Part shown: positions 32,501-40,158 of the stretch, piece by piece | Layout: the number at the start of each line of letters is the position of its first letter | How positions within the stretch are numbered: the first letter of the stretch is position 1 | Source of the DNA: Bryobacteraceae bacterium | GTDB taxonomy: Bacteria > Acidobacteriota > Terriglobia > Bryobacterales > Bryobacteraceae | Direction: 5' to 3' | Length of the DNA: 64,000 nt | NCBI GenBank assembly: GCA_029975915.1 | Contig: JARKOC010000058.1 | Location: forward strand, 1 to 64,000 | The notes under the pieces: generated by a model | What the model saw: only the letters and a program-made list of their open reading frames with translations | What the model was told of the DNA's origin: nothing | Database searches by the model: none | Made by a program: the position numbers and the translations under genes

Positions 32501-33037
32501 CAGAAGTTCAACTTCACCTCCGTCATCGAACTGCCGTTCGGAAAAGGAAGGCGTTTCGGAACGGATATGCCCAAGGCTCTCGACCTCGTGGCGGGCGGAT
32601 GGGGTCTCGATATGAACATCACTTATATGTCGGGCGCTGCGATCAACTATCCGAACGCTAACCAGGTCACTTCGGGCAGCGCCAAGCTCGACAACCCGAC
32701 CATTCCGAAGTGGTTTAACACCGACCTTTGGACTGATCCGGCCACCGGCCAGCGCGTCAAGGCGCAGGAGGCTTACACGCTCAGGACCTTCCCACTGCGC
32801 TTCAGCGACGTCCGCTTGCCCGGCTACCAGAACTGGGATCTGGGCCTGTCTAAGACATTCCCGATCCGTGAACGCCTCAACGCCCAGTTCAAGTTCGAGG
32901 CGGTCAACGCCATGAACCATCCCTGGTTCACGTCGATTGCCAGCGTCGATGTCACCAATGCGTCATTCGGCCGGCTGAACCCGACGCAGAACAACCTGCC
33001 GCGGTTCCTGAAACTCGGCCTGATCTTGAGATGGTAG
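29558..33037 (+). CDS. TonB-dependent receptor-like outer-membrane protein (Oar type)
   Basis: An 1159-residue outer-membrane protein of the kind greatly expanded in Solibacter relatives. There is a signal peptide to about residue 24 (LCAATASAQ), then a carboxypeptidase-regulatory/Cna-B-like domain at about 25-110 (ASITGLVTDSSGAALANATV, GSYEMSVEATGFKKFV). A plug-like region follows (SFDIAGTSGFSANGGRSKENE), and then a large beta-barrel ending FLKLGLILRW with the terminal aromatic residue typical of barrel proteins. It probably takes up oligosaccharides or other large substrates. The ribosome site GGAAAGGGAG precedes ATG 29558. Confidence 0.9.
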   Translation: MSRFSRILQIIFVLSLCAATASAQEVRASITGLVTDSSGAALANATVRVVNVANQVAVTAVTNATGNYVTPFLAPGSYEMSVEATGFKKFVRQNIVLQLQDRARIDIQLELGELSQSVTVSEALSNLETETASRGATISNQLIANLPTQGRNPFQIAWAAPGVFKAGGWRYLRSFDIAGTSGFSANGGRSKENEVLLDGISNVRSDRTVIHVPTMDSIQEFKILLNTYDAQYGRTGGGIVTMVTKGGTNDFHGTLFEYFQNAKMNANQFELNAAGTKRPPNNINSYGFHLSGPVFIPKAYDGRNKLFWMLSYEAMKQRSADPAVATVPEMAWRNGNFSTRYNAAGALVQMYDPLTTQSDGTRTPFAGNILPSSRLSKMALEALSYYPAPTSAGVGAAKIQNYPFPSRWIGDMAQWIGRMDLAINSRNTVFFRYGQNPFSEYRGLKFIQNISDANPAEPTGNAPLIRNGRNWTLDWTSTLTPRMTFSLRAGLSRWEETTGSSYGTGYDQSRMGVASSLLSQFTRQGFPNINLGTYQSMGTDRLINYGANDAYTLQPNLNMVTGRHVLKMGLEVRRYNDNTMNPGLAAGAYAFGKNWTQAVSNRADAVSGDELATFLLGYPTSAYVDRNIDPAYKSLYYAGFFQDDWKVTSRLTVNLGLRWDYEAPAVERYDRQVRGLDFNAPSPIASQVSGLTLKGAVLFSNLNGEPRGVVLPDKNNWAPRIGAAYRIGDKWVVRGGYGLYYLGQSARGPENGYSQRTNAVVSTDGNQTPAVTTANAFALQPGGLLLAAVGNSKGAASFLGESISPNYQNRPLPYSHQYSFDIQREMPGGILLEAGYVGNLTRKLPLGLGANYVPISELGKRTAAGVIDTAYYTGRIPNPMAGLIPNNANLNGTTIPRQNLMYAFPQFSGITFNNVPIGKQRYDSFQFKFTKRFSHGVTFLGSYTIAKTLEQVAVQNAQFFNLADPDSTMLMKQPAADIDIPQKFNFTSVIELPFGKGRRFGTDMPKALDLVAGGWGLDMNITYMSGAAINYPNANQVTSGSAKLDNPTIPKWFNTDLWTDPATGQRVKAQEAYTLRTFPLRFSDVRLPGYQNWDLGLSKTFPIRERLNAQFKFEAVNAMNHPWFTSIASVDVTNASFGRLNPTQNNLPRFLKLGLILRW

Positions 33038-33057
33038 CTCTGTATCTGTAACGCTTG

Positions 33058-33098
33058 GGGGCGCCACCGCCAATGGCGGTGGCGCCCCTTCCTTTTTA
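33058..33098 (+). terminator. Strong rho-independent terminator after the receptor
   Basis: A perfect 14-bp stem (33058-33071 with 33075-33088; left arm GGGGCGCCACCGCC) has loop AAT and is followed by TTCCTTTTTAG. It is 21 bases past the receptor stop and is the clearest terminator in the window. Confidence 0.92.
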
Positions 33099-33248
33099 GC
33101 TATGGCTTTGGGCGCACCTCACCCTCCGATCCTGCATGAGGAGGCCGCGGATGCAGAGTCTGAGTCACCGGGGTAGTTCTCGATAGAGTGGGTCACCATC
33201 CGTTTGTCACGCGAGTGGGCCGCGCTGGCTTTTCAGCGCGGGAAGGGC

Positions 33249-34343
33249 CTACGCCTGTCCGGCCCGCCCCCGCGCCTGGACCTCCTCCGCGAGCGTAAGC
33301 AAGTCGGCCACTTTCTCATCAGGCATGTCCCATGGAATGTCAGCCACGACTACGTCGCACGGCGCAAGTTCCCGCCAGACGCGTTCGAGGAATCTGCGGG
33401 TCCCGACAGGATCTGTCAATCGGCCCACTGTAAATAGGACAGCCCGGCGCGCCTCCGGAAACGCGCTCTTCGCCTTCGCCAGGTCTGTCTCCCCTCCCAT
33501 GTCCAGGTAGCCCATGGTGGGCAGTTCGCGCAATACGGAGAGGTACGGCGTCGCGTCCCAATTGCATGTGTGAACGCCAAATCGGCCGAACGACTGTGCG
33601 ATACGGGCATCCAAACGAAGCAGCATCCGCCTGTACATCGCAGGCGAGATCATGCTCAGTGTGCAATTGCTGACGCACATCCAGTCGATAGCGAATCCGG
33701 ACTCCCGCTGCCGTTGCTGGATGCGCTGCGCCAGCCGGATCGTCGTTTCGGCGATTACTTCGAATAGGAGCATCGCGAATTCCGGTCTCTCAGCCATGTC
33801 CAGAAAGACCTGTTGACCCCGAAGATGGAATGCCGTATTAAGGACACCCTGCCAGTTCAGGTCTCCGTGGATGGGGCCCCATCGCGCAGCCATTGACTCA
33901 ACCTGGGCCAGCAACTCTTGTACGAACTGACCGGCCAGCAACCGCTCCGGATCAAGAGATTCGACCGTGGCATCGGATAACTCGCTTCCGGGTTCCGGGT
34001 GAGGCCACCGGTCGGCGTAATAACGGAGCTTCATCCCGAACACGGCTGGCATCACGCCGACGCCGTAACAGCCAGCGATTGTATTGACATCTCGCGCCTC
34101 GTCGCCGCTCCACTGCGAAGTTCCTGGAAACGATCGCCTCAGTTCGGCGCGCATCGTCAGCAAAGTGTTCCGGCGGTAGTCAGGGTCTTTGTGCCAGCGC
34201 TCGCCAAAATCGATCCCGCAACGTGCATGGAACCACTTCGGCTCAAAGCCCAGAACCACTCGTAGCGGAGATTCGGTTCCATCTGCCGCCTCGCGCCGTG
34301 CCGGCGCAGCAATTGGAATGCAACTGCGCAGTTGTCTATTCAT
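33249..34343 (-). CDS. Uroporphyrinogen-decarboxylase-like protein
   Basis: A 364-residue TIM-barrel protein of the UroD/MtaA superfamily. The fold is suggested by YRRNTLLTMRAELRR near the start, WGPIHGDLNWQGVLNTAF in the middle, and the C-terminal strands GVHTCNWDATPYLSVL, GYLDMGGETDLAKAKSAFP and RAVLFTVGRLTD. It is not a housekeeping HemE: the conserved N-terminal arginine motif of true decarboxylases is missing. Relatives in this group act in methyl transfer or are uncharacterised. It faces the receptor gene tail to tail. Confidence 0.7.
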   Translation of the reverse strand: MNRQLRSCIPIAAPARREAADGTESPLRVVLGFEPKWFHARCGIDFGERWHKDPDYRRNTLLTMRAELRRSFPGTSQWSGDEARDVNTIAGCYGVGVMPAVFGMKLRYYADRWPHPEPGSELSDATVESLDPERLLAGQFVQELLAQVESMAARWGPIHGDLNWQGVLNTAFHLRGQQVFLDMAERPEFAMLLFEVIAETTIRLAQRIQQRQRESGFAIDWMCVSNCTLSMISPAMYRRMLLRLDARIAQSFGRFGVHTCNWDATPYLSVLRELPTMGYLDMGGETDLAKAKSAFPEARRAVLFTVGRLTDPVGTRRFLERVWRELAPCDVVVADIPWDMPDEKVADLLTLAEEVQARGRAGQA

Positions 34344-34655
34344 CGTTGCGGCGTTCTCACTCCATTCCGAGGGCGGCCCGGCCGAATGTGACTCAAGTAG
34401 CCGATCGCCGATTCCCAGGCTATCGTGTTTCTCGCAAGACGGGCCCGTCGCGTATATGGCACGAGGGCATCACAAACAGTAGCACGCCGTGAAGGCCGGG
34501 GCGTCAAGCGCATTCGACCCGGCGGTATACTCTCAGCTGATGAAAGGGTTGATCTTTCCGGGCGCTTGGTGGAGGCACATTGGCGGCCAAGGGCGTCTGA
34601 CGAAATCGAAAGCCGGACAGCCTGCTGAATCACGGAAGTGAAGGAGGACTAGGCA
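34344..34655. other. Divergent promoter region before the CE15 gene
   Basis: No gene in this 312-bp gap. A -10 candidate TATACT lies at 34526-34531 on the + strand, with TCAAGC 16 bases upstream as a weak -35. GAAGGAGG before 34656 is a good ribosome site. Confidence 0.4.
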
Positions 34656-35954
34656 ATGACGACAAGACGATGGACGATTGCGCCGGGCGCCGCGGTGGCT
34701 CTTCTGACATTCTTGCAAGAAGTCAACGGCCAGGCGCCGAACGCACCTCCTGCCGTAGTGGCTGGCGTTCCCGTCAATTACGATGAGAGCAACGCAGGCG
34801 GCTACATCCTTCCGGACCCGTTGGTGTTCACCAATGGGAAGCCGGTGAGAACAGTGAAGGACTGGCAGAACAAGCGGCGGCCTGAGATCATCCAAATCTT
34901 CGAGGAGAATCAGTTCGGCAGGAGTCCGGGTAAGCCGAAAGACATGGTGTTCGATGTCTTCGACAAAGGATCGCCAGCGTTTGATGGAAAAGCCCTGCGG
35001 CGGCAGGTGACCGTATACTTCTCGGCTGACAGGAGCGGGCCGAAGATGGATCTGCTCATTTACCTGCCGGCAGACGCCAAAAAGAAGGTCCCGCTGTTGC
35101 TCAACCTGAGTTTCATGGCCAATTCGAGTGTAGTGAGCGACCCGGGAGTGAAGCCGGGCGAGATCTGGGGCAAGGAAAAGAAGCGGGTGCCAGCGCCCAC
35201 GGGGATGAATTTCGGCAGATTGAATGTCGAGCCTCTGCTGGCAAGAGGCATCGGAGTGGCAACGGTTTACTATGGCGACATCGATCCTGACTTCGCCGGC
35301 GGTGTGCAGCTTGGCGTCCGGAAGCTCTACCTGAAACTGGGGCAGAGCGAACCCGAGCCAGACGAATGGGGGTCGATCGCGGCCTGGGCCTGGGGCCTCA
35401 GCCGCGCGCTCGATTACTTCGAAACTGACGAAGGAGTTGATGCAAAGCGGGTGGGGATATTCGGAATCTCCCGGCTCGGTAAAACCGTGCTCTGGGCCGG
35501 CGCGCGCGATCCCCGGTTTGCGCTCGTCATTGCAAGCTGTTCGGGTGAAGGCGGAGCGTCGTTGAGCCGCCGCAATTACGGCGAACTCGTGAAGCATCTC
35601 AATCTCCGCTTCGGATACCAATTCTGCGCCAACTACCAGAAGTGGGGCGACCGAACCGGTCAAATGCCGATGGACGCGCACATGCTTGTGGCGCTCATGG
35701 CGCCGCGCCCGTTGCTGCTTCAAACCGGCGACAAGGACTTCTGGTCGGACCCGAAGGGCGAGTTTCTGGCTGCCGTGGCGGCGAGCCCGGTGTTCAAGCT
35801 CTTGGGACGGCCGGGCATTGGAACCAACCAACTGCCGGCGGCAGGTGATTATCTGCCGGGCGTTCCCGCTTACTACATGCACGCCGGCGGTCACGGCACG
35901 GTTCCATCCGATTGGGAGGTGTTCCTCAAATTCCTTGAAGCCAACTTGAGGTAG
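34656..35954 (+). CDS. Glucuronoyl methylesterase, carbohydrate esterase family 15
   Basis: A 432-residue exported alpha/beta hydrolase that cleaves the ester between lignin alcohols and 4-O-methylglucuronic acid of xylan. Signal peptide to about residue 26. The nucleophile Ser is in GIFGISRLGKTVLWAGA, the conserved bacterial CE15 block is SCSGEGGASLSRRNYGE, and the catalytic His is in HAGGHGTVPSDW. About 430 residues is typical. It has its own ribosome site and upstream promoter region. With GH88 it indicates uronic-acid-bearing plant polymers as substrate. Confidence 0.85.
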   Translation: MTTRRWTIAPGAAVALLTFLQEVNGQAPNAPPAVVAGVPVNYDESNAGGYILPDPLVFTNGKPVRTVKDWQNKRRPEIIQIFEENQFGRSPGKPKDMVFDVFDKGSPAFDGKALRRQVTVYFSADRSGPKMDLLIYLPADAKKKVPLLLNLSFMANSSVVSDPGVKPGEIWGKEKKRVPAPTGMNFGRLNVEPLLARGIGVATVYYGDIDPDFAGGVQLGVRKLYLKLGQSEPEPDEWGSIAAWAWGLSRALDYFETDEGVDAKRVGIFGISRLGKTVLWAGARDPRFALVIASCSGEGGASLSRRNYGELVKHLNLRFGYQFCANYQKWGDRTGQMPMDAHMLVALMAPRPLLLQTGDKDFWSDPKGEFLAAVAASPVFKLLGRPGIGTNQLPAAGDYLPGVPAYYMHAGGHGTVPSDWEVFLKFLEANLR

Positions 35955-36035
35955 GCGAATCGGGCATCCTGCGCGTGTCGTCACGAGTCAGACTGGGCGT
36001 TTGGGAACGGCCGAGCAAGAAGGGCGCGCGAATGC

Positions 36036-36041
36036 TAGATT
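36036..36041 (+). promoter_or_regulatory. -10 box TAGATT of the amidohydrolase gene
   Basis: TAGATT ends 7 bases before ATG 36049, so transcription would begin at or next to the start codon. There is no ribosome site. It fits the recurring leaderless arrangement in this window. Confidence 0.4.
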
Positions 36042-36048
36042 GTCACGC

Positions 36049-37026
36049 ATGACCCGGATCCATCGGAGAACTGTTCTGCATTCGTCCCTGGCCGCCGCCT
36101 TGGGAGGAACCGCCGCCTCCGCGCCGGCCGAGACAGTGCCTCCGATCATCGATTGCCACATCCACCTGTTCGACCAGACCCGGCCGCAGGGCGCTCCCTA
36201 TTCGGCCGGCCCGCGGAACACGACACCTGCGTTGCCGCCGAGGTATCGGCGGCTGGCAGAGCCGCTTGGCATTGTCGGCGGCATCGTCGTGGAAGCCAGC
36301 CCGTGGATCGAAGACAACCTCTGGGCGCTCCAGGTGGCCGGGACGGACCCCATGATGACAGGAGTCATCGGAAACCTCCGGCCCGAGAAACCCGAGTTCC
36401 GGGAGTATCTCGAGCGGTTTCACCGGAACCGGCTCTTTCTCGGCATCCGGTACGGCAATCTATGGGGTTACAACCTCGCGCAGCAGATTTCCAACCCTCC
36501 CTTCATCGAGGGGTTTAAGCTGATGCAACAGGCCGGCCTGACGTTGGATACGGCGAACCCCCAGCCGGACCTCCTGGCGGCTGTGTTGCGCGTTGCGGAC
36601 ACTGTTCCGGGACTGCGGATCGTCGTTGATCATCTGCCGGCCCTGCTGTGGCGGCTGGACGCGAAGACCAGACCCGGGGTGGAAGCATTGTTGCGCGAAC
36701 TCGCCCAGCGGCCATCGGTATACGTAAAAGTCTCAGCGGTGATGCGCACAGTGGAAGGTAAGGCGTCCACAACACCGTCTATGTACAAACCCATCCTGGA
36801 TCAGGTGTTTGGAACATTCAGCGAGGACCGGCTGGTGTTTGGAAGCGACTGGCCGAACGCAGACGCCGTCGACAACCTGCCAGCCATCGTTCAAATCGCA
36901 AGGGACTACATGCGTTCAAAGAACCGGTCAACAGCAGAAAAGGTCTTCTGGAGAAACTCCGTGGCGGCCTACCGGTGGGTCCATCGCCATCCTAGCCAAC
37001 CTAGGACCGGCGTCAGCGGGGAGTGA
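36049..37026 (+). CDS. Exported amidohydrolase-2 family protein
   Basis: A 325-residue metal-dependent hydrolase of the amidohydrolase-2 group (COG3618-like; lactonases and decarboxylases). The leader MTRIHRRTVLHSSLAAALGG has a twin-arginine-like motif. The barrel begins with the metal HxH in IIDCHIHLFDQ; later ligands are likely in RIVVDHLPA and the final Asp in LVFGSDWPNAD. ATG 36049 is chosen over the in-frame TTG 36001. Known relatives act on sugar lactones such as fuconolactone, which would fit the fucosidase nearby, but the substrate is not proven. Confidence 0.82.
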   Translation: MTRIHRRTVLHSSLAAALGGTAASAPAETVPPIIDCHIHLFDQTRPQGAPYSAGPRNTTPALPPRYRRLAEPLGIVGGIVVEASPWIEDNLWALQVAGTDPMMTGVIGNLRPEKPEFREYLERFHRNRLFLGIRYGNLWGYNLAQQISNPPFIEGFKLMQQAGLTLDTANPQPDLLAAVLRVADTVPGLRIVVDHLPALLWRLDAKTRPGVEALLRELAQRPSVYVKVSAVMRTVEGKASTTPSMYKPILDQVFGTFSEDRLVFGSDWPNADAVDNLPAIVQIARDYMRSKNRSTAEKVFWRNSVAAYRWVHRHPSQPRTGVSGE

Positions 37027-37149
37027 GCGCTCCGCAGTGTAAGATCGGCGCACCGACCGGCTGTGCCCGGCGGAACTGGTTGAGCGGCCAGTCCATTCAC
37101 AATCATGCAAAGATGCGCCTCGAATTTAGCGTTGCTGCGAATTCTACAG

Positions 37150-37241
37150 GCCTTTTGAATGAATACGTAGGAGTCCGGCTGCGGCAAAATGCTGAGACCG
37201 GCCTAGTGTCGGCTCAGAAACCGAATCGAGGAGGACGCCCA
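37150..37241 (+). ncRNA. Candidate IS110 bridge RNA region
   Basis: IS110-group elements encode a target-guiding bridge RNA in the noncoding left end, before the transposase. This stretch precedes the transposase start and contains a hairpin with a bulged A (CTGAG-A-CCGG 37192-37201 with GTCGGCTCAG 37208-37217). Guide loops cannot be assigned by eye, and the element is decayed. Position is the main evidence. Confidence 0.25.
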
Positions 37242-38299
37242 ATGGACAGTGTGTATTAGCTCGGCCTGGATGTGCACAAAAAAAACGATCAGCTATTGTC
37301 TGAAGCAATCCGATGGGCGGTTTGTCGAGGAAGGTACGGTGGAGGCGCGGCGCTTTGGAGCGCTGGCTCGAGCAGTTGCCAAAACCATTGAAAGGCGCCC
37401 TGAAGGCCACGCTGTTTACCGGCTGGATCTATGATTTCCTGCTGCCACACGCACACAGCCTTGATGTGACACACCCGGCCATGATCCGCGCAATCGCGCC
37501 TTCGAAGAAGAAGAACGATAGGGTTGATGCACGCAAAATCGCTGATCTGCTGCGCTGCGATCTGCTGCCGGTCTGCTACATGGCTCCGGCTGAGATTCGC
37601 GAGTTGAGGCGCTTGCTGAGGTTCCGCAACCTGATGGTGCGCCAGGCGGTGCGGATGAAGAACAAGGCATCGGGCCTGCTGATGGAGGTGGGCGCCGAGT
37701 ACAGCAAGGAGAAGTTGGACCAGAAGCGCTACTTCCAGCAACTGCTCGACAGCGTTGAGAATGTGCCGGAATCGGTCAATCAGATGCTCAGGATGAGCCG
37801 AGCGGCGAGGGATCTGTTTGAGGAGTCGCAACGGCGGCTGGTGGCGGCGCTGCTGAAAGAGAATCTGCTGCGGGAGCGGGTGGCGCGGTTGCAAAGCATT
37901 CCGGGGGTAGGCCAGATTCTGGCGTTGAGCTGGGCGCTGGAGGTTGGCGAGGCCGAGCGGTTTCAGACTGTAGGCCAGGCGTTGAGCTATTGCGGGCTGA
38001 CGAGTGCGCAGATCAGTTCAGCGGGCAAGGAGCACAGGGTGCCGATTTCGAAGCAGCGCAACAAACATTTGCAGTGGGTTTCGATTGAAGCGGCGAAGGT
38101 CGCGCCGCTGTGGAATCCGCAACTGAAACTGGTGCACGAGCGCGAACGCACCCGCGGCAACGTCAATCGCGCCACGCTGTCGGTGGCGCGCAAACTGGCT
38201 GCTTATCTGCTGGCTGTGGATCGCTCGGGCGAGCCTTTCAGGCTGCGCCCGGCGGCCGAGAGCGCGGCTCAGAACCAGGAGGAAGCGGCCGCGGCCTGA
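37242..38299 (+). pseudogene. IS110-family transposase, inactivated
   Basis: The start ATG 37242 follows GAGGAGG. The reading frame is broken three ways: TAG at 37257-37259 where relatives have Tyr-Val/Leu, an 8-A run at 37278-37285 where 7 would keep HKKT in frame, and a further +1 near 37355. The rest is open from 37313 to 38299. Of the DEDD catalytic residues, the first Asp (LDVHKK) and DRVDA remain, but the Glu of the EATLF motif is Lys (codon 37403-37405). The C-terminal transposase_20 part (LQSIPGVGQILALSWALEVG, SYCGLTSAQ) is intact. Confidence 0.88.
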
Positions 38300-38630
38300 A
38301 CGGCAAAGAGATGAAACACGACGACGGCACGAACCAGCACCGGCCGTTCCTCCCTGAACCGGGTCTGCGCGAAGGGCTTTACGGTCCGGATGCGCCATCA
38401 GGCTGTTTGAGGCCGACCGGTCGCCCAAATACAATCTTCCTCGACGGCTGATGGGTCTGATGAGGCAAATGGATGTCTGGTCACGCTGGTAAAGCGAGCG
38501 TTGACACACATGGAAGCTGGGAAGGGTTGAAGTCGTGACGCGTTTGGTGGACGGGTTCTCGGGATGTGCGAGAGCGACACAAGAAGTGTGTTTTCTGTTG
38601 ACTTCTACTTATCATGGATGACCCGTTCGC
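38300..38630. other. Noncoding right flank of the IS110 copy
   Basis: No supported gene in these 331 bases. They probably belong to the insertion sequence's right end up to about 38610. Confidence 0.4.
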
Positions 38631-39104
38631 CTATCTATTCCCGTCCCGGTTAGTGGTTGCTCCAATTTCTGCTCCAATTTCCACTTCCGGCAGCTCCGCC
38701 GTTATTCTAACCGTTCTCGGCAATGTAATCTCAAAGCTCTCCCGACAACTGCTGCCACGGCAATTCCCCTCCAAGACGAATCGCCACTCCAGCATCGTCT
38801 TATGGGTGCCAGCTTCCGACCGACAAGTCCGACGAAAGAGCCATGTTTTCACTGCTTCCGCCGCAGCGGATGCCAATGTAGGATGACCTGACAGTGTTTT
38901 AACCGACTGCACTCGGCCTTCCCCTGACAAAGTTAGTTCCAATGTTACAATGCCGGAGACTCGGCCGAATTTAGCAACCCTGGGGTACGCTGCTGCTTTT
39001 ACGTGAACAGGTTCCCAGGAAGTATCATCCCCGGCGAGAGCCGAAACACAAAAACAATACAGACACAAGTGGATACAGGCTTTATCGAAGCTTCTTGGAC
39101 GCAT
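38631..39104 (-). CDS. Exported TonB_C-domain protein
   Basis: A 157-residue protein with a signal peptide ([25 protein letters not shown]). Residues about 33-115 form a TonB C-terminal-like domain (AAYPRVAKFGRVSGIVTLEL, VKTLSGHPTLASAAAEAVKTW), the small alpha/beta fold that in TonB contacts receptors. The usual membrane anchor and Pro-rich linker are absent, so it is probably a free periplasmic protein. It overlaps the upstream Rhs-tail gene by 23 bp, close enough for translational coupling, and DNA here is AT-richer than the surroundings. Position suggests an immunity or accessory role (inference only). Confidence 0.72.
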   Translation of the reverse strand: MRPRSFDKACIHLCLYCFCVSALAGDDTSWEPVHVKAAAYPRVAKFGRVSGIVTLELTLSGEGRVQSVKTLSGHPTLASAAAEAVKTWLFRRTCRSEAGTHKTMLEWRFVLEGNCRGSSCRESFEITLPRTVRITAELPEVEIGAEIGATTNRDGNR

Positions 39105-40158
39105 TGATAGTCTTCCCGCAATTGTCGTTCACCGTACGATCATTCGTTGCTCCAGCGACTGGGTTGCCAAAATCTGACAGAAATCCAGGAGCGTTGAGAA
39201 AATGAGCCAGTTCGTGGAGTAGGACGTAGACTTGCGCCTGATTTGAGCCTCCCACATACCCCCCTGGACTCAGGTCTTGACTCTTTCCCGCGCTCAGTGT
39301 CGCGCTGTTGAAAAATCCTCCAGTGTCATTGATAGTGATTGCAAACCCGATGGGAATATTTGTTTGTTGAGTATTGTTACCAGTAAATGCTGATACAAAT
39401 GGGGTACTGAAGTCGCCATGCCCAATGTATACAGTCGCACTGTCGGTTGGATCTCCAAGCAGGCTGGCGATTGCCGTAGAAAATGATGAGCCGAGCCAAT
39501 TTCTGCAATCTTCGTCCGTATTTTCAGAAATCCAAGAAAGTACTTTCCTGGTCCTATCTTGCTTAGGTCCGGACTTCGATGGATTCTTTACCTTAATAAA
39601 CAGGCCACCGCGACCTCCTCCCCAAGGCTCCGAGGCTGTGTCAACGCCTCCGCCGCTGCCTCCTCCGCCAACGCCCAAGCAGACGTACGCTGCCCAGTCA
39701 AAGCCCCCAAGCCCCGCCGCCATATTGAAGCACTGGAATTGTGCCCAGTCGCCCCACTGCATGGGACTCGCGAGCAGTCCACTCGGATCCCCGTAATTCA
39801 CCGGATCCCCCTGCACGTAGCTATACCGGTTCCAGCTCCCCGGATCGGCGGGGCCGCCGCTGGCGCGGTATGGGTCTGGGCTGGTGAACCGGCCCCACCA
39901 GCTTTGGTAGTACCGGTTCATGGCATAATCCAGCCCGCTGCTGGCGTCCCGCGTATACGTCCCGAACTTGGCCACGTCGTTCGCCGTTGCCGTCCCGACC
40001 TCCTGCCCGTACGGGTAATACCGCATTTTCAGCCCCGAGATCACGTTCGCGCCGTTAACCAATTCGACATCATCCCACAGCAGCGCGCCGGTCGTGTCCC
40101 ACTTCGCCAGAAAGACCCAGGCCGTGCCCCTAGTGGCGGACTTCAAGGTCCGCTCCAA
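39082..40158 (-). CDS. Truncated Rhs protein tip with HExxH metallopeptidase tail
   Basis: A 358-codon frame holding only the end of an Rhs/YD-repeat protein. The core signature is [31 protein letters not shown] and SPDPY, ending in NYGDPSG (about residue 127). After a Gly-rich linker (161-186) comes a variable C-terminal domain with the zinc motif HELAH (315-319) in [15 protein letters not shown] and a conserved-looking NDRTVNDNC. Rhs proteins are usually over 1000 residues, and here the body is missing. The ATG at 40158 lies inside the upstream GH95 gene in another frame, so this is probably a displaced tip rather than a full toxin gene. Confidence 0.75.
   Translation of the reverse strand: MERTLKSATRGTAWVFLAKWDTTGALLWDDVELVNGANVISGLKMRYYPYGQEVGTATANDVAKFGTYTRDASSGLDYAMNRYYQSWWGRFTSPDPYRASGGPADPGSWNRYSYVQGDPVNYGDPSGLLASPMQWGDWAQFQCFNMAAGLGGFDWAAYVCLGVGGGGSGGGVDTASEPWGGGRGGLFIKVKNPSKSGPKQDRTRKVLSWISENTDEDCRNWLGSSFSTAIASLLGDPTDSATVYIGHGDFSTPFVSAFTGNNTQQTNIPIGFAITINDTGGFFNSATLSAGKSQDLSPGGYVGGSNQAQVYVLLHELAHFLNAPGFLSDFGNPVAGATNDRTVNDNCGKTINASKKLR

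Larger units (their letters stand above)
37150..38610 (+). mobile_element. IS110-family insertion sequence, degenerate
   Basis: The element comprises the broken transposase gene and flanking noncoding DNA. IS110 elements lack obvious terminal inverted repeats and target duplications, so the ends are approximate. The right end is placed near 38610, just before the TonB_C-domain gene, because 38300-38610 has no gene. The copy is inactive on its own. Confidence 0.6.

Noticed and set aside
34533..35984. A 483-codon minus-strand frame over the CE15 gene
   Set aside because: Mirror of the CE15 coding sequence, with no motif or leader.
37313..38299. An intact IS110 transposase starting at 37313
   Set aside because: This is only the third-frame remainder; the true start at 37242 is separated by a stop and two frameshifts, and the catalytic Glu is Lys.
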